Part shown: piece by piece, positions 29,850-37,951 of the stretch | Layout of the letters: every line of letters begins with the position of its first letter | How positions within the stretch are numbered: the first letter of the stretch is position 1 | Origin: Bradyrhizobium sediminis | GTDB lineage: Bacteria > Pseudomonadota > Alphaproteobacteria > Rhizobiales > Xanthobacteraceae | NCBI RefSeq assembly: GCF_018736105.1 | Contig: NZ_CP076135.1 | Location: 5,144,001 to 5,208,000, forward strand | DNA: 64,000 nt | Reading direction: 5' to 3' | The notes under the pieces: model-generated | The model's input: the letters and a program-made list of their open reading frames with translations, nothing else | The model's database searches: none | Told to the model about the DNA's origin: nothing | Made by a program: the position numbers and the translations under genes

Positions 29850-30467
29850 TCAGGCACCATCGGAACGAGCGGCAACCCTCGCATCGAGCTCCTGTGTCCG
29901 AATGAACGCGGGCCGACTTTCAATGCGATGGAGGTAGTCAGCAAAGGGAGCAAGATCGGCAGCGATAAGATCTCCCATCCGAGCGATCCTGAGGTCCGCA
30001 GCGAGATATATGTCGGCCACCGTGAACTGCTCGCCGAGAAGCCACGGCCCCTGTGTCAGGGCGGCGGACATGACGTCCTGCACCCTGTCAAAATCACCCC
30101 AACCATTGTAGTAAGGGTTGGGTGTCCAGCCTTGGAAGCGTTCGCCCATCGCGGGCTCAAGATTGGAGCCGACGAAGAAGAGCCATTTGATGCAGGCCGC
30201 ACGGCGCGGATCGCCGCGTTGCGGTATAAGGTTCGAAGTGGCCGGATTGTCGACAAGATGGAGAAGGATAGCGCCGGTTTCGGTCACGACGGTTTCACCG
30301 TCCGCCAGCGTAGGCACTTTCATCATCGGATTGAGCCGTCGATAATCGTCGGCCTTCTGTGCTCCTTGCCGTAAATTGATAATCTTCAGTTCGTATTCCG
30401 AGCCGATTTCTTCGAGAGCCCACAGTACAGGGAATGCGCGAGTCTGAGGGCTGTAATATAGGATCAT
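29850..30467 (-). CDS. glutathione S-transferase
   Basis: 205 residues. The thioredoxin-like half (1-80) has MMKVPTLADGETVVTETGAIL, the glutathione-binding cis-proline segment. The helical half follows with FTVADIYLAADL. It conjugates or reduces substrates with glutathione in the cytoplasm. GGAG is six bases before the ATG at 30467. Divergent from an AraC regulator 95 bases away, with an inverted repeat between. It is the first gene of the segment bounded by the two radC ends. Confidence 0.88.
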   Translation of the reverse strand: MILYYSPQTRAFPVLWALEEIGSEYELKIINLRQGAQKADDYRRLNPMMKVPTLADGETVVTETGAILLHLVDNPATSNLIPQRGDPRRAACIKWLFFVGSNLEPAMGERFQGWTPNPYYNGWGDFDRVQDVMSAALTQGPWLLGEQFTVADIYLAADLRIARMGDLIAADLAPFADYLHRIESRPAFIRTQELDARVAARSDGA

Positions 30468-30479
30468 GTGTTTCTCCAA

Positions 30480-30494
30480 TTCTGATTCTCAGAA
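30480..30494. promoter_or_regulatory. inverted repeat between the GST and AraC genes
   Basis: TTCTGA-TTC-TCAGAA is an exact 6-base inverted repeat 12 bases upstream of the GST start codon, in a 95-base divergent promoter gap. It may be an operator of the neighbouring AraC regulator, although AraC proteins more often bind direct repeats. Confidence 0.35.
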
Positions 30495-30562
30495 CATATC
30501 GAACCACAGGGGCTCCTTCTTGTAGAAACCCGCAGCGATCGGGATTGAGAAAGGTTGATGAA

Positions 30563-31342
30563 ATGTCAGAGGAGAGCGGCGTCACTCTTCCGATTAGAGG
30601 GCTGCTCAAGTCCGATGTCCGCACAGACGAGCGTATCCTGCGCTGGTTCGAGCCCTCAGAGGCTCTCGCCCCCTATGTTCAGCGGATATGGTCGGCTCAA
30701 TGGAACGTCCCCGCTGGAGAGATTCGGATACAACCCATTCTTCCCTATCCCTGCGCCAACCTGGTCGTCAGCGGGGGATGCGCCACAATCTTCGGAGTGG
30801 CCACCCAAGCGGCCGTCCAACGACTTGAAGGCTCGGGCTGTGCGTTCGGAGCGAAGCTGACGCCGGGGGCGATGCGTGCTCTCGGCATCGAACGACCATT
30901 CGTTCTTCGCGACAAGTCGATCCCGGCCGAAAGCCTCCTTTCAGTGAAGCCTTCCAACTGGGAGCTGGATGATCCGGAAATCGCCGTGAAGGAAATCGAG
31001 GCTTACCTCCGCCGCCAGAATCCGAAGCATGATGCGTTCTCGCTAAAGGCGGAAGAGATTGTTCAAGTGGCCGAAACCCACCGATCCATCCTTGCCGTTT
31101 CGGACCTTGCCGAGGCCGTTTCCCTCTCGGCGCGATCGATCCAGGATATTTGCCGCCGCACCCTCGGTATCTCCCCAAAGTGGCTCATTCGTTGTTTCCG
31201 GCTTCAGGATGCTTTGGCGCGGCTGGATACCGGCGCGAATATGAATCTGTCCGCGCTGGCGCAGGACCTCGGTTATTTCGATCAAGCCCACTTTACGAGG
31301 GACTTCAAAATAATCACTGGAGTAAGCCCGGGCCGATACTGA
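30563..31342 (+). CDS. AraC family transcriptional regulator
   Basis: 259 residues. A DUF6597-like sensor part (1-150: ALAPYVQRIWSAQW, PYPCANLVV, GAKLTPGAMRAL) is followed by an AraC DNA-binding domain (155-259: SARSIQDICRRTLGISPKWLI, LGYFDQAHFTRDFK, TGVSP). ATG at 30563. Probably regulates the divergent GST gene and itself (inference from position). Its base composition is less GC-biased than its neighbours outside the segment. Confidence 0.85.
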   Translation: MSEESGVTLPIRGLLKSDVRTDERILRWFEPSEALAPYVQRIWSAQWNVPAGEIRIQPILPYPCANLVVSGGCATIFGVATQAAVQRLEGSGCAFGAKLTPGAMRALGIERPFVLRDKSIPAESLLSVKPSNWELDDPEIAVKEIEAYLRRQNPKHDAFSLKAEEIVQVAETHRSILAVSDLAEAVSLSARSIQDICRRTLGISPKWLIRCFRLQDALARLDTGANMNLSALAQDLGYFDQAHFTRDFKIITGVSPGRY

Positions 31343-31376
31343 TGCGCTCTGCGTGTTTATACAAGTCGCGCCGAGC

Positions 31377-31408
31377 GGTAGAAGGTAGAAGGTAGAAGGT
31401 AGAAGGTA
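31377..31408. repeat. tandem repeat of GGTAGAA
   Basis: Four complete copies of the 7-mer GGTAGAA plus four further bases lie just upstream of the GTG start of the YdeI-like gene. It is a slippage-prone microsatellite in the 81-base gap after the AraC gene. Confidence 0.85.
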
Positions 31409-31423
31409 TCTCGGGAGAAACAG

Positions 31424-32029
31424 GTGAAAGATCGAAACGAACCGATTCTGGCCTTTTCGAGCAGCCGGGACATTGAAGCCCATATGACCGGGGAATCGAA
31501 AGGCTCCAAAGGCTTCTGGCTTAAGCTTTCCAAACTGGGAGCGCCCGTCGCCACGATCAGTAAGGACGAAGCGATCGAGGCCGCACTCTGCTGCGGGTGG
31601 ATCGACGGCCAACTCGACAAGTTCGATGACCATTACTTCCTCGTGCGGATGACACCCCGCCGTCCCGGCGGACTATGGTCCGCCAAAAACCGGGCGACCG
31701 CTGAGCGCTTGGCACAGGAGGGGCGCATGAAACCGGCTGGGCTCGCCGAGGTCGAGGCGGCGAAGAGCGATGGAAGATGGGTCGCCGCTTATGCCTCGCA
31801 GGGAAATGCTGAAACACCGAGCGATCTGGCGAAGGCTTTGGCACTGAACGCGGCCGCAAGTCGTTTCTTCGAAACGCTGGATCGCGCGAACCGCTATGCG
31901 ATCATCTACCGTGTGAACAACACCAAGCAACCAGCGACACGGGCTAAGCGCATCGAACAGTTCGTCGAGATGTTGGCTCGGGGAGAGACCATTCATCCTC
32001 TCAAGAAGACGATAAAAGCCTCCAGCTAG
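31424..32029 (+). CDS. YdeI/OmpD-associated family protein
   Basis: 201 residues. The conserved core is KGFWLKLSKLG, EAIEAALCCGWIDGQ, and RMTPRRPGGLWSAKN, followed by a helical tail ending in a TRAKRIEQFVEMLARGE repeat-like unit. The family includes proteins named for bacteriocin protection, but the activity is unknown. It starts with GTG at 31424 after GGGAGAAACAG. The GGTAGAA tandem repeat is in its leader. Confidence 0.8.
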   Translation: MKDRNEPILAFSSSRDIEAHMTGESKGSKGFWLKLSKLGAPVATISKDEAIEAALCCGWIDGQLDKFDDHYFLVRMTPRRPGGLWSAKNRATAERLAQEGRMKPAGLAEVEAAKSDGRWVAAYASQGNAETPSDLAKALALNAAASRFFETLDRANRYAIIYRVNNTKQPATRAKRIEQFVEMLARGETIHPLKKTIKASS

Positions 32030-32068
32030 AGATCTATCGACGCGCTGAGTTGGGGATCAGCAGGCCTC

Positions 32069-32239
32069 ATGATCAGCCGCCGCTGGTTGCTGCTCGCCGC
32101 GCTCCCCATATCCCCTGACGGATGTATCACACCATACAGCAGCTGCAGCACCGGCCCGGAGACGAGCGCGTTTCCCAATCCAATTTGCATGCCAGAACCA
32201 TCGAAAAAATCACAACCCTGCAATTTCATCATTTTATGA
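32069..32239 (+). other. possible small secreted-peptide reading frame (56 residues)
   Basis: ATG at 32069, stop TGA at 32237-32239. The start MISRRWLLLAALPIS looks like a signal peptide, but what follows is low-complexity ([16 protein letters not shown]) with no family. It lies in the 225-base stretch between the YdeI-like gene and the second radC end, is AT-richer at its 3' end, and has no strong ribosome site. It may be the broken start of a lipoprotein gene or chance. Confidence 0.25.
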
Positions 32240-32254
32240 AATATGCTGGACTGA

Positions 32255-32415
32255 TGCACAACCACCCCTCCGGCGATCCGACGCCGTCGCAGGCCGACAT
32301 CCAGATGACACGCGCGATCGTCGACATCGACACCCCGCTCGGCATTTCCGTGCACGACCACATCATCGTCGGCAAGAACGGGCATGCGAGCTTGAAGGGG
32401 ATGAAATTGATTTGA
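32255..32415 (+). pseudogene. second, diverged copy of the radC 3' end
   Basis: 161 bases matching radC 29648-29808 without gaps, about 88 percent identical by eye. It encodes [20 protein letters not shown] and ends with [10 protein letters not shown] and TGA. It lacks the helix-hairpin-helix part and most of the JAB domain, so it is not a functional gene. Many differences are at third positions, so the copy came from another functional radC allele rather than a fresh duplication. Confidence 0.85.
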
Positions 32416-32469
32416 TGGTGCCGATCCGTGGCGATCGCTTCAATGGCGGGAAGGACTTACGTCCCCGCA

Positions 32470-33087
32470 TCAGGTCTGTTCGACGGCACGCTCGAGCTTC
32501 CTGCTCACTATCCAGGAGACGCCGAGGAACGCGAAAAGCATCGCGAAGCCGAGGCCCGAAGAGGCATCGTTCATGACCTTCTCCGAGACCTGGCCGAAGG
32601 CATAGCCAACCGAGACGATCGCGCACGACCACAGGCCCGCCGCGGCGAAATTGAGCGCCAGGAAGGTCGACCAGGGCAGCTGCGATATCCCATAGGCAAT
32701 GCCCGCGACGCCGCGAATGCCGTGCGGGTAGCGATGGAACAGGATCATCCAGACGTAGTGACGGTCAGCCAGCCGGGCCGCGATCTGGACGGCGCGCTCT
32801 ACCCTGGGGAAGGACCCGAGCCAGCGGGTGCCGAAACGCCGCCCGATCCAGAACCGGATGACGTCGCCGGCGAAGCTGCCGAACCAGCAGACCATGATGA
32901 GAGTGCCGAGGCTCAGCGCGCCTGAATGCGCCGCATAGCCCGCGAACAGCGTGAGCAGCAGGCTGTGCGAAGTTGCCCACGCGAACATCAGGCTGTAGGC
33001 CGCATCGCCGTGTTGGCGGATGAGTTCGAGGAACGAGGCGAGATCGGTCGGAAACAGCAAGCGGACTCCAGTTCGACGGCTTGTCAT
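32470..33087 (-). CDS. DedA/SNARE-associated family membrane protein
   Basis: 205 residues with about five membrane segments. The DedA-type motif is FHRYPHGIRGVAGIAYG, preceded by GDVIRFWIGRRFG. DedA proteins are lipid or flippase-related inner membrane proteins. The ATG at 33087 is chosen, while a start near 33126 also lies in frame. It follows the radC fragment convergently. Confidence 0.75.
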   Translation of the reverse strand: MTSRRTGVRLLFPTDLASFLELIRQHGDAAYSLMFAWATSHSLLLTLFAGYAAHSGALSLGTLIMVCWFGSFAGDVIRFWIGRRFGTRWLGSFPRVERAVQIAARLADRHYVWMILFHRYPHGIRGVAGIAYGISQLPWSTFLALNFAAAGLWSCAIVSVGYAFGQVSEKVMNDASSGLGFAMLFAFLGVSWIVSRKLERAVEQT

Positions 33088-33218
33088 CACGCTTTCCGAT
33101 GACCGGATCGACACGGAGGCCATCATGCGGCCGGGGGCCCATGGAAGCAAACGGAAGTTTGCGATGACGAGTATCAAAACGGGACCATCTTGCGCGCTAC
33201 GCCCGCAGCGCATCCCGT

Positions 33219-34073
33219 TCAATCCGCCAGCCGTTCGATCACGAGGTCGAGCAGCGCGCGCAGCCGCGTCAGCCGCTTGAGATCGCGGTGATAGCCGACA
33301 TAGGTGTCGCGGCCCGGCGGCTCTTCGCCGAGATCGATCCGCTCCACGCCGGCGAGCGCGTCGCCAAGCGGCCGCGGCAGCACCGCGAGGCCTGTACCTG
33401 CGGCGCATAGCCTTGCCTGCACGTCGCGATTATTGCTGCGCGATACGACATGCGCGTTCGGCAGGATCCGTTTCAGCCAGACCGCGTCCGCCATGCCGCC
33501 GAATGCAGTGTCCATCGTGATCAGCGGCGTTCCCTTGCCGTCGCCCAGGCGCGGGCGAAAGGCGCTGCCGGACCTGACATAGACGCCGTAGTCGATGTGC
33601 ATCAGCCGCCGTGAAATCACCTCGGCCTCGTCGAACGGCCGGATCCGGAACACCATGTCGGCCTCGCGCCGCGGCAGGCTGTAGAGGCGTGCATCGGTCA
33701 GCAATTCCACGACCACGCGCGGCTGCGCCTTCGCGAACTCGGCCAGCACCGGCGTCAGGATGTGGGCGCCGAACCAGTCCGACGACGAGACGCGCAGCAT
33801 GCCCTCGAGTTGCCGTTCGTGCCCCGCCAGCTGGCGCTGAAACGCCAGCGCCTCTTCCTCCATCCGTTCGGCATGCGAAAGAACGATCGAGCCTTCGTCG
33901 GTGAGCACGAAACCGTCACCGGTGCGCTGGAACAGGGTGTGGCCGACCGAGCGCTCCAATGCGCGCAGGCGCCGGCCCATCGTCGGCTGACTCTGGCCAA
34001 GCTTCCGCGCCGCCGCGCCGAGCGTGCCCTCGCGTGCGACAGCGAGAAAGATCCGCAGGTCGCTCCATTCCAT
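33219..34073 (-). CDS. LysR family transcriptional regulator
   Basis: 284 residues. Amino-terminal winged helix (1-62: LAVAREGTLGAAARKLGQSQPTMGRRLRALE) and an effector-binding domain after residue 90. Divergent from an MDR oxidoreductase gene, whose transcription it probably controls. A 16-base palindrome lies 14 bases upstream of its start. ATG at 34073 is chosen because the upstream extension is not family-like. Confidence 0.88.
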   Translation of the reverse strand: MEWSDLRIFLAVAREGTLGAAARKLGQSQPTMGRRLRALERSVGHTLFQRTGDGFVLTDEGSIVLSHAERMEEEALAFQRQLAGHERQLEGMLRVSSSDWFGAHILTPVLAEFAKAQPRVVVELLTDARLYSLPRREADMVFRIRPFDEAEVISRRLMHIDYGVYVRSGSAFRPRLGDGKGTPLITMDTAFGGMADAVWLKRILPNAHVVSRSNNRDVQARLCAAGTGLAVLPRPLGDALAGVERIDLGEEPPGRDTYVGYHRDLKRLTRLRALLDLVIERLAD

Positions 34074-34086
34074 CAGAATCCGTATC

Positions 34087-34102
34087 CATTCATTTATGAA
34101 TG
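34087..34102. promoter_or_regulatory. perfect 16-base palindrome in the LysR/oxidoreductase divergent promoter
   Basis: CATTCAT-TT-ATGAATG, exact arms of seven bases, within a 104-base divergent gap. Its position beside lysR fits an autoregulatory site, and a T-N11-A core is contained in it. Confidence 0.5.
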
Positions 34103-34177
34103 ATGAAAGTTCAATTCTATCGATTTCCAAACAATTCTAGATGTCCCAGATACCGGAGGCAACAAAGAGGCCTCGCC

Positions 34178-35176
34178 ATGTCATCGGAAAACACCATGCA
34201 AGCCGCCGTTCTCGATAGCCACCATGCGCCGTTCCGGATCGCGCGCGTCGCCAGACCGCAGCCCGGCCCGGGCGAGGTTCTGGTCCGCATCGAGGCCGCC
34301 ACCGCGAGCCCGCTCGACGCCAAGATCCGGGCCGGCAAGGCCGCCCATGCGCGCCAGCCATTGCCCGCGATCCTCGGCCTCGATCTCGCCGGCGTCATCG
34401 AAGCGGTCGGTGCCGGCGTGACGGCGTTCCGGCCGGGCGACGAAGTCTTCGGGATGACCGGAGGCGTCGGCGGGCTGCAGGGCGCGCAGGCGGAATATGC
34501 GGCGGTCGACGCCAGCCTGCTGGCGCCAAAGCCCGCCAACCTCAGCATGCGCGAGGCGGCCAGCCTGCCGCTGAACTTCATCACCGCCTGGGAAGGATTG
34601 GTCGATCGCGCGGCGGTGCATTCCGGGCAGAAGGTGCTGGTCCATGGCGGCGCCGGCGGCGTCGGTCACATCGCCGTTCAGCTCGCCCGCGCCTTCGGCG
34701 CCGAGGTGTTTGCGACCGGCTCGGCGGCAAACCGCGCGTTGATCGAACGGCTCGGCGCCACGGCGATCGATTACCGGGCACATCCGGGCGAAGACCATGT
34801 CGCCCGGCACACCGGCGGACGCGGCTTCGACATCGTCTACGACACCGTCGGCGGCGCGACGCTCGACGCATCGTTCAATGCGGTCGCCCGCTTCGGCCAT
34901 GTCGTCAGCGCGCTCGGCTGGGGCTCCCACGCACTGGCGCCGCTGTCGTTTCGCGCCGCCAGCTATTCGGGCGTCTTCACGCTGCTGCCGTTGCTGACGC
35001 GCGAGGGTCGCGCGCATCACGGCGACATCCTGCGCGAAGCCACAAGACTGATCGAAGCCGGCAAGCTCGTGCCCCGCGTCGACCCGAGGCATTTTACCCT
35101 GGCAAATGTGGACGACGCCTACGATGCGGTCGAGAGCGACGCCGCCGGCAAGATCGTGATCGACATCCGGGAATAG
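34178..35176 (+). CDS. MDR-family NADPH quinone oxidoreductase-like protein
   Basis: 332 residues. The catalytic amino part (PGPGEVLVRIEAATASPLDAK) is followed by a Rossmann domain with VLVHGGAGGVGHIAVQLARAFG. No zinc-binding cysteines, so it is of the quinone oxidoreductase/zeta-crystallin type that reduces quinones or enones with NADPH. The start at 34178 follows GAGGCC. Probably controlled by the divergent LysR regulator. Confidence 0.88.
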   Translation: MSSENTMQAAVLDSHHAPFRIARVARPQPGPGEVLVRIEAATASPLDAKIRAGKAAHARQPLPAILGLDLAGVIEAVGAGVTAFRPGDEVFGMTGGVGGLQGAQAEYAAVDASLLAPKPANLSMREAASLPLNFITAWEGLVDRAAVHSGQKVLVHGGAGGVGHIAVQLARAFGAEVFATGSAANRALIERLGATAIDYRAHPGEDHVARHTGGRGFDIVYDTVGGATLDASFNAVARFGHVVSALGWGSHALAPLSFRAASYSGVFTLLPLLTREGRAHHGDILREATRLIEAGKLVPRVDPRHFTLANVDDAYDAVESDAAGKIVIDIRE

Positions 35177-35235
35177 GCGCAGTACCGCGAAACAGCGTCA
35201 ATCGCTTCGCCTTGCCGGGCGCAGCAAGTTCGGAA

Positions 35236-35271
35236 GATCGCAGCTCATCGCCGTCAGCGACGGCTGCGATC
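35236..35271. terminator. long hairpin between convergent genes
   Basis: GATCGCAGC pairs with GCTGCGATC around an inner stem gccgtc-agc-gacggc. No T-run follows on either strand, so it may act as a weak or rho-assisted end for the oxidoreductase and cupin genes. Confidence 0.4.
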
Positions 35272-35279
35272 CCGACTGA

Positions 35280-35774
35280 TCATTTGTTGCGCGGATCGTC
35301 CGCCGGATCGATGTAGAGGACATCGAAGGGACCCACTCCGTTGACCTGGACGACGGTTTCGATTTCGGTCCAGGCGTAGTGCGGCATCCCCGCGGGAAGG
35401 TGAACGAAGCTCGCCGGGGGCAGCGGCTTCGACGACGCGCGGTCCAGCTTCTCGCCAGACCCGATCGCGAAGCCTCCTGAAATGACGGTGACGAGTTCGT
35501 CCTTCGAATGCCGATGCGGCGGGATCGTGAAGCCCGCGGGAAATTTGAGGCGAAGCACGAACGGTCCCTCCTTGGCGGGGCTGCCGAGCAGGGCCGCCGC
35601 CCGCGCGCCAGACGGCAAGGATGGCGGAGCCGCACCCCAATTGACGGCATCGCCGGAAACAACCGTATGATGCGGTTCTGCGGCGGGCAGCGACGCGGTG
35701 CCGCCGACGATCGCGGCGGAGCCGAGCGCGAGGGCGATCAAACGGACGGCCGACGAATGTTGAGCAAGTTTCAT
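35280..35774 (-). CDS. secreted cupin-domain protein
   Basis: 164 residues with a signal peptide (hydrophobic 10-32). The cupin core is FPAGFTIPPHRHSKDELVTVISGGFAIG followed by LPAGMPHYAW, giving the usual His/Glu metal ligands. Function unknown: a periplasmic dioxygenase- or sensor-like cupin is possible. Located 44 bases after the methyltransferase gene on the same strand. Confidence 0.82.
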   Translation of the reverse strand: MKLAQHSSAVRLIALALGSAAIVGGTASLPAAEPHHTVVSGDAVNWGAAPPSLPSGARAAALLGSPAKEGPFVLRLKFPAGFTIPPHRHSKDELVTVISGGFAIGSGEKLDRASSKPLPPASFVHLPAGMPHYAWTEIETVVQVNGVGPFDVLYIDPADDPRNK

Positions 35775-35818
35775 GGCAAATTCTTTCCTGTTGCAAGCCT
35801 TGAAGAGCGCGCCCGGCG

Positions 35819-36646
35819 TCAGCGCCGTGTGATGACGACTTCCAGGTACTCGCTGGGGACGACCAGCGTACCGTCCGACGCGACGTTGAACTCGTCGATC
35901 AGCGCGTACAGATCGGTCTTGAGCCATTCGCGCGCCTGCGGATCGATTGCCGCGAACGCTTTGTGAACCGGGCCGTAATAGCTGCGGAAGACCTCGAGCA
36001 TGTGCTCGGGCGACTTGTAGCGGAACGTGAAATACTGGCTCTCCGCCGCAACGATCGCATTCGCGCCGAACAGGCTGTCGAGATGGGCCTTCTTGCCCCA
36101 CAGCGCCGGCGACTGCAGGCCCGGCGCCGGCGGAACGTATTTGCCGATCGTCTTGAACAGCTGACCGACAAAACTCTCCGGCGTCCAGTTGGCAAGGCCG
36201 ATCTTGCCGCCGGGGCAGCAAACCCGCATCAGTTCGCCCGCGGCCCGTTCCTGGTCCGGAGTGAACATGACGCCAAAGGTCGAAAGGACGACGTCGAAGC
36301 TGTCGTTCGAGAAGGGGAGATTTTCCGCGTCGGCTTCGCGGAACGTGACCTGCAGGCGGTCGGCCTCGGCACGCTCGCGGCCGCGCTCGAGCAGCGCGCC
36401 GACATAATCCGTCGACACGACGTCGGCGAAGCGGCGAGCCGCGGCAAGGGTCGCATTGCCGTTGCCGGCGGCGACGTCGAGGACGCGCTGTCCGCTACGC
36501 ACGTCGACGGCTTCGCAGAGCGTTTCGCCGACGATCTGCAGCGTCGTGCCGACGACCGAATAGTCGCCCGAGGACCATGCGCCCTGCTGGCGAGCCTTGA
36601 CGGCAGAGAGATCCGTGGCACCGGGAATGGCTGCTTGAATGTTCAT
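35819..36646 (-). CDS. class I SAM-dependent methyltransferase
   Basis: 275 residues. Motif I is VLDVAAGNGNATLAAA (about 55-70), followed by a DAENLPFSNDSFD type motif (107-119) and VMFTPDQERAAGELMRV. It belongs to the UbiE-like superfamily; the acceptor is unknown. GGAGAT precedes the ATG at 36646 by seven bases. Likely cotranscribed with the cupin. Confidence 0.85.
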   Translation of the reverse strand: MNIQAAIPGATDLSAVKARQQGAWSSGDYSVVGTTLQIVGETLCEAVDVRSGQRVLDVAAGNGNATLAAARRFADVVSTDYVGALLERGRERAEADRLQVTFREADAENLPFSNDSFDVVLSTFGVMFTPDQERAAGELMRVCCPGGKIGLANWTPESFVGQLFKTIGKYVPPAPGLQSPALWGKKAHLDSLFGANAIVAAESQYFTFRYKSPEHMLEVFRSYYGPVHKAFAAIDPQAREWLKTDLYALIDEFNVASDGTLVVPSEYLEVVITRR

Positions 36647-36865
36647 TTCTGTATCTCCTGATTGCTGGGGTTGATGGAGGCGCAAGAGTGCTTCTGTTCA
36701 GCGCGACCGTCGGTCAGTGCTGGGGTGAATGGTCGTGATCGTGTTGCGGCGAGCCGAACTCTGCGTAAGGGCTTTCACTGTCGTTCTCCGTTGTTGAACG
36801 GGATGGCGGCGCGGGCGTCCGCCGGCGACGCTCGAATGCTCGCGGAGCGCTGCAGCGGCGCGGCC

Positions 36866-37369
36866 TCAGCGGGGCCTTTCGTGGAAGGCGTAGTCCGCCG
36901 CATACGGCACGCTCAGGAATGCGCCTTCTGTCCCGCAAGGACCTTCGGCCGCGCCACCCCTGGTGTTGAGACGCTGGATCGTGGTGACGGTTGCGAGCCC
37001 GCCGGTCCCGCGCCGCGATGTGACGTCGAGTTTCAGCAGCGTAATATCGTTGGCTGTCGCGCCCGCCGCACGCCCGGCGATCCTTCCCACGATGGCGCTG
37101 CCGTCGTTGAGCTCCCAGTTCGGGCCGGCATAGTGCCGGCCGACGGACCTGCCGCTTTGGTCAAGCAGCGCGGCGACCGGTTCGCGAAATCGCCAGCCGA
37201 GCTTACCGGACGTATCGGCCTTGCATTCGTAGATCTGCGCGCCCTGCGCATGCAGCGTCATGACCAGGACTTCGCCCGGCGCTGCGATCGTCTCGGGCAC
37301 CTCGGGACTGGCCGCGGACGCGGGCGCGAGTGCGGCCAACAGAACGGTCGAAACCAGGAATTTGCGCAT
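36866..37369 (-). CDS. secreted DUF3455 protein
   Basis: 167 residues with a signal peptide ending near ASAA (residue 20). DUF3455 features: VPETIAAPGEVLVMTLHAQGAQIYEC, LGWRFREPVAAL, GRHYAGPNWEL and KLDVTSRRGTGG. Function unknown; members are exported, often near redox genes. The 219 bases between it and the methyltransferase hold no gene I can support. Confidence 0.82.
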   Translation of the reverse strand: MRKFLVSTVLLAALAPASAASPEVPETIAAPGEVLVMTLHAQGAQIYECKADTSGKLGWRFREPVAALLDQSGRSVGRHYAGPNWELNDGSAIVGRIAGRAAGATANDITLLKLDVTSRRGTGGLATVTTIQRLNTRGGAAEGPCGTEGAFLSVPYAADYAFHERPR

Positions 37370-37507
37370 TGCAGTCTCCGTCTGATGTTGTGTTCATGCG
37401 AACCGCGGCACGGCCTGTCGAACCGCTCACCGGCGTTTCCCCGGGCGACCGCTGCGTGCCGCTCGGCACACAACGGAAGTCGTCGGGCCCAGCCCCTGGC
37501 TGATCGC

Positions 37508-37843
37508 TCAGAAGACGCCGCAGAGGTTGCCGTAACACGGCACCTTGCGCGGGCGCCTCTTGCCCTCCGTCACGGTCACGCCGCCGCTCGCGCTGCCCTC
37601 GCGATGATCGCGGGTCTCGGTCGCGGTGCCGGCCCGGTGATCGCGAACGACGGGCTTGGTGCGATGATCGCGAATGTCCGGCTTGGGGATGTAGCCCGCG
37701 GCGGCGGCCTTTTCGGCGGCAGCTGGCGTGAGCGATCCGAGCAGCGCGGCACCGGCGACGCCGAGCGCCATCAGCGCGCCGAACGTGGTGGCGATCGTGA
37801 AGCGGCGGGCGGTGGCGACATTCAATTGAATGACGGAGTTCAT
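37508..37843 (-). CDS. small exported protein with RDHR repeats
   Basis: 111 residues. Hydrophobic segment 18-42 (FGALMALGVAGAALLG) looks like a signal or membrane anchor. The mature part repeats RDHR three times (around residues 56-85: DIRDHR, VVRDHR, ETRDHR) with short spacers and ends with a CYGNLC pair. Not recognised. The upstream GTG at 37924 gives a longer form that lacks a signal-like start, so the ATG at 37843 is chosen. Confidence 0.55.
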   Translation of the reverse strand: MNSVIQLNVATARRFTIATTFGALMALGVAGAALLGSLTPAAAEKAAAAGYIPKPDIRDHRTKPVVRDHRAGTATETRDHREGSASGGVTVTEGKRRPRKVPCYGNLCGVF

Positions 37844-37951
37844 GGCTTTGCTTTCTTTCCTGGGCGTCGGGGTTGCGTGGACTTGGTGGGAGTGTTCTGC
37901 CGCTGAACGTTCCTTTGCGTTCACCGACGGGGAGACAGTGCGAGCGCGGTG

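Noticed and set aside
31377..31408. Possible CRISPR-like array
   Set aside because: It is a simple 7-base tandem repeat with no spacers, and no cas gene is present.
32122..32415. 97-residue reading frame containing the second radC end
   Set aside because: Only the last 50 or so residues match RadC and the preceding part is unrelated sequence; treated as a fragment, not a gene.
36647..36865. Short minus-strand frames between the methyltransferase and DUF3455 genes, one ending in a His/Asp-rich tail
   Set aside because: No start with a ribosome site gives a plausible protein, and no family is recognised.
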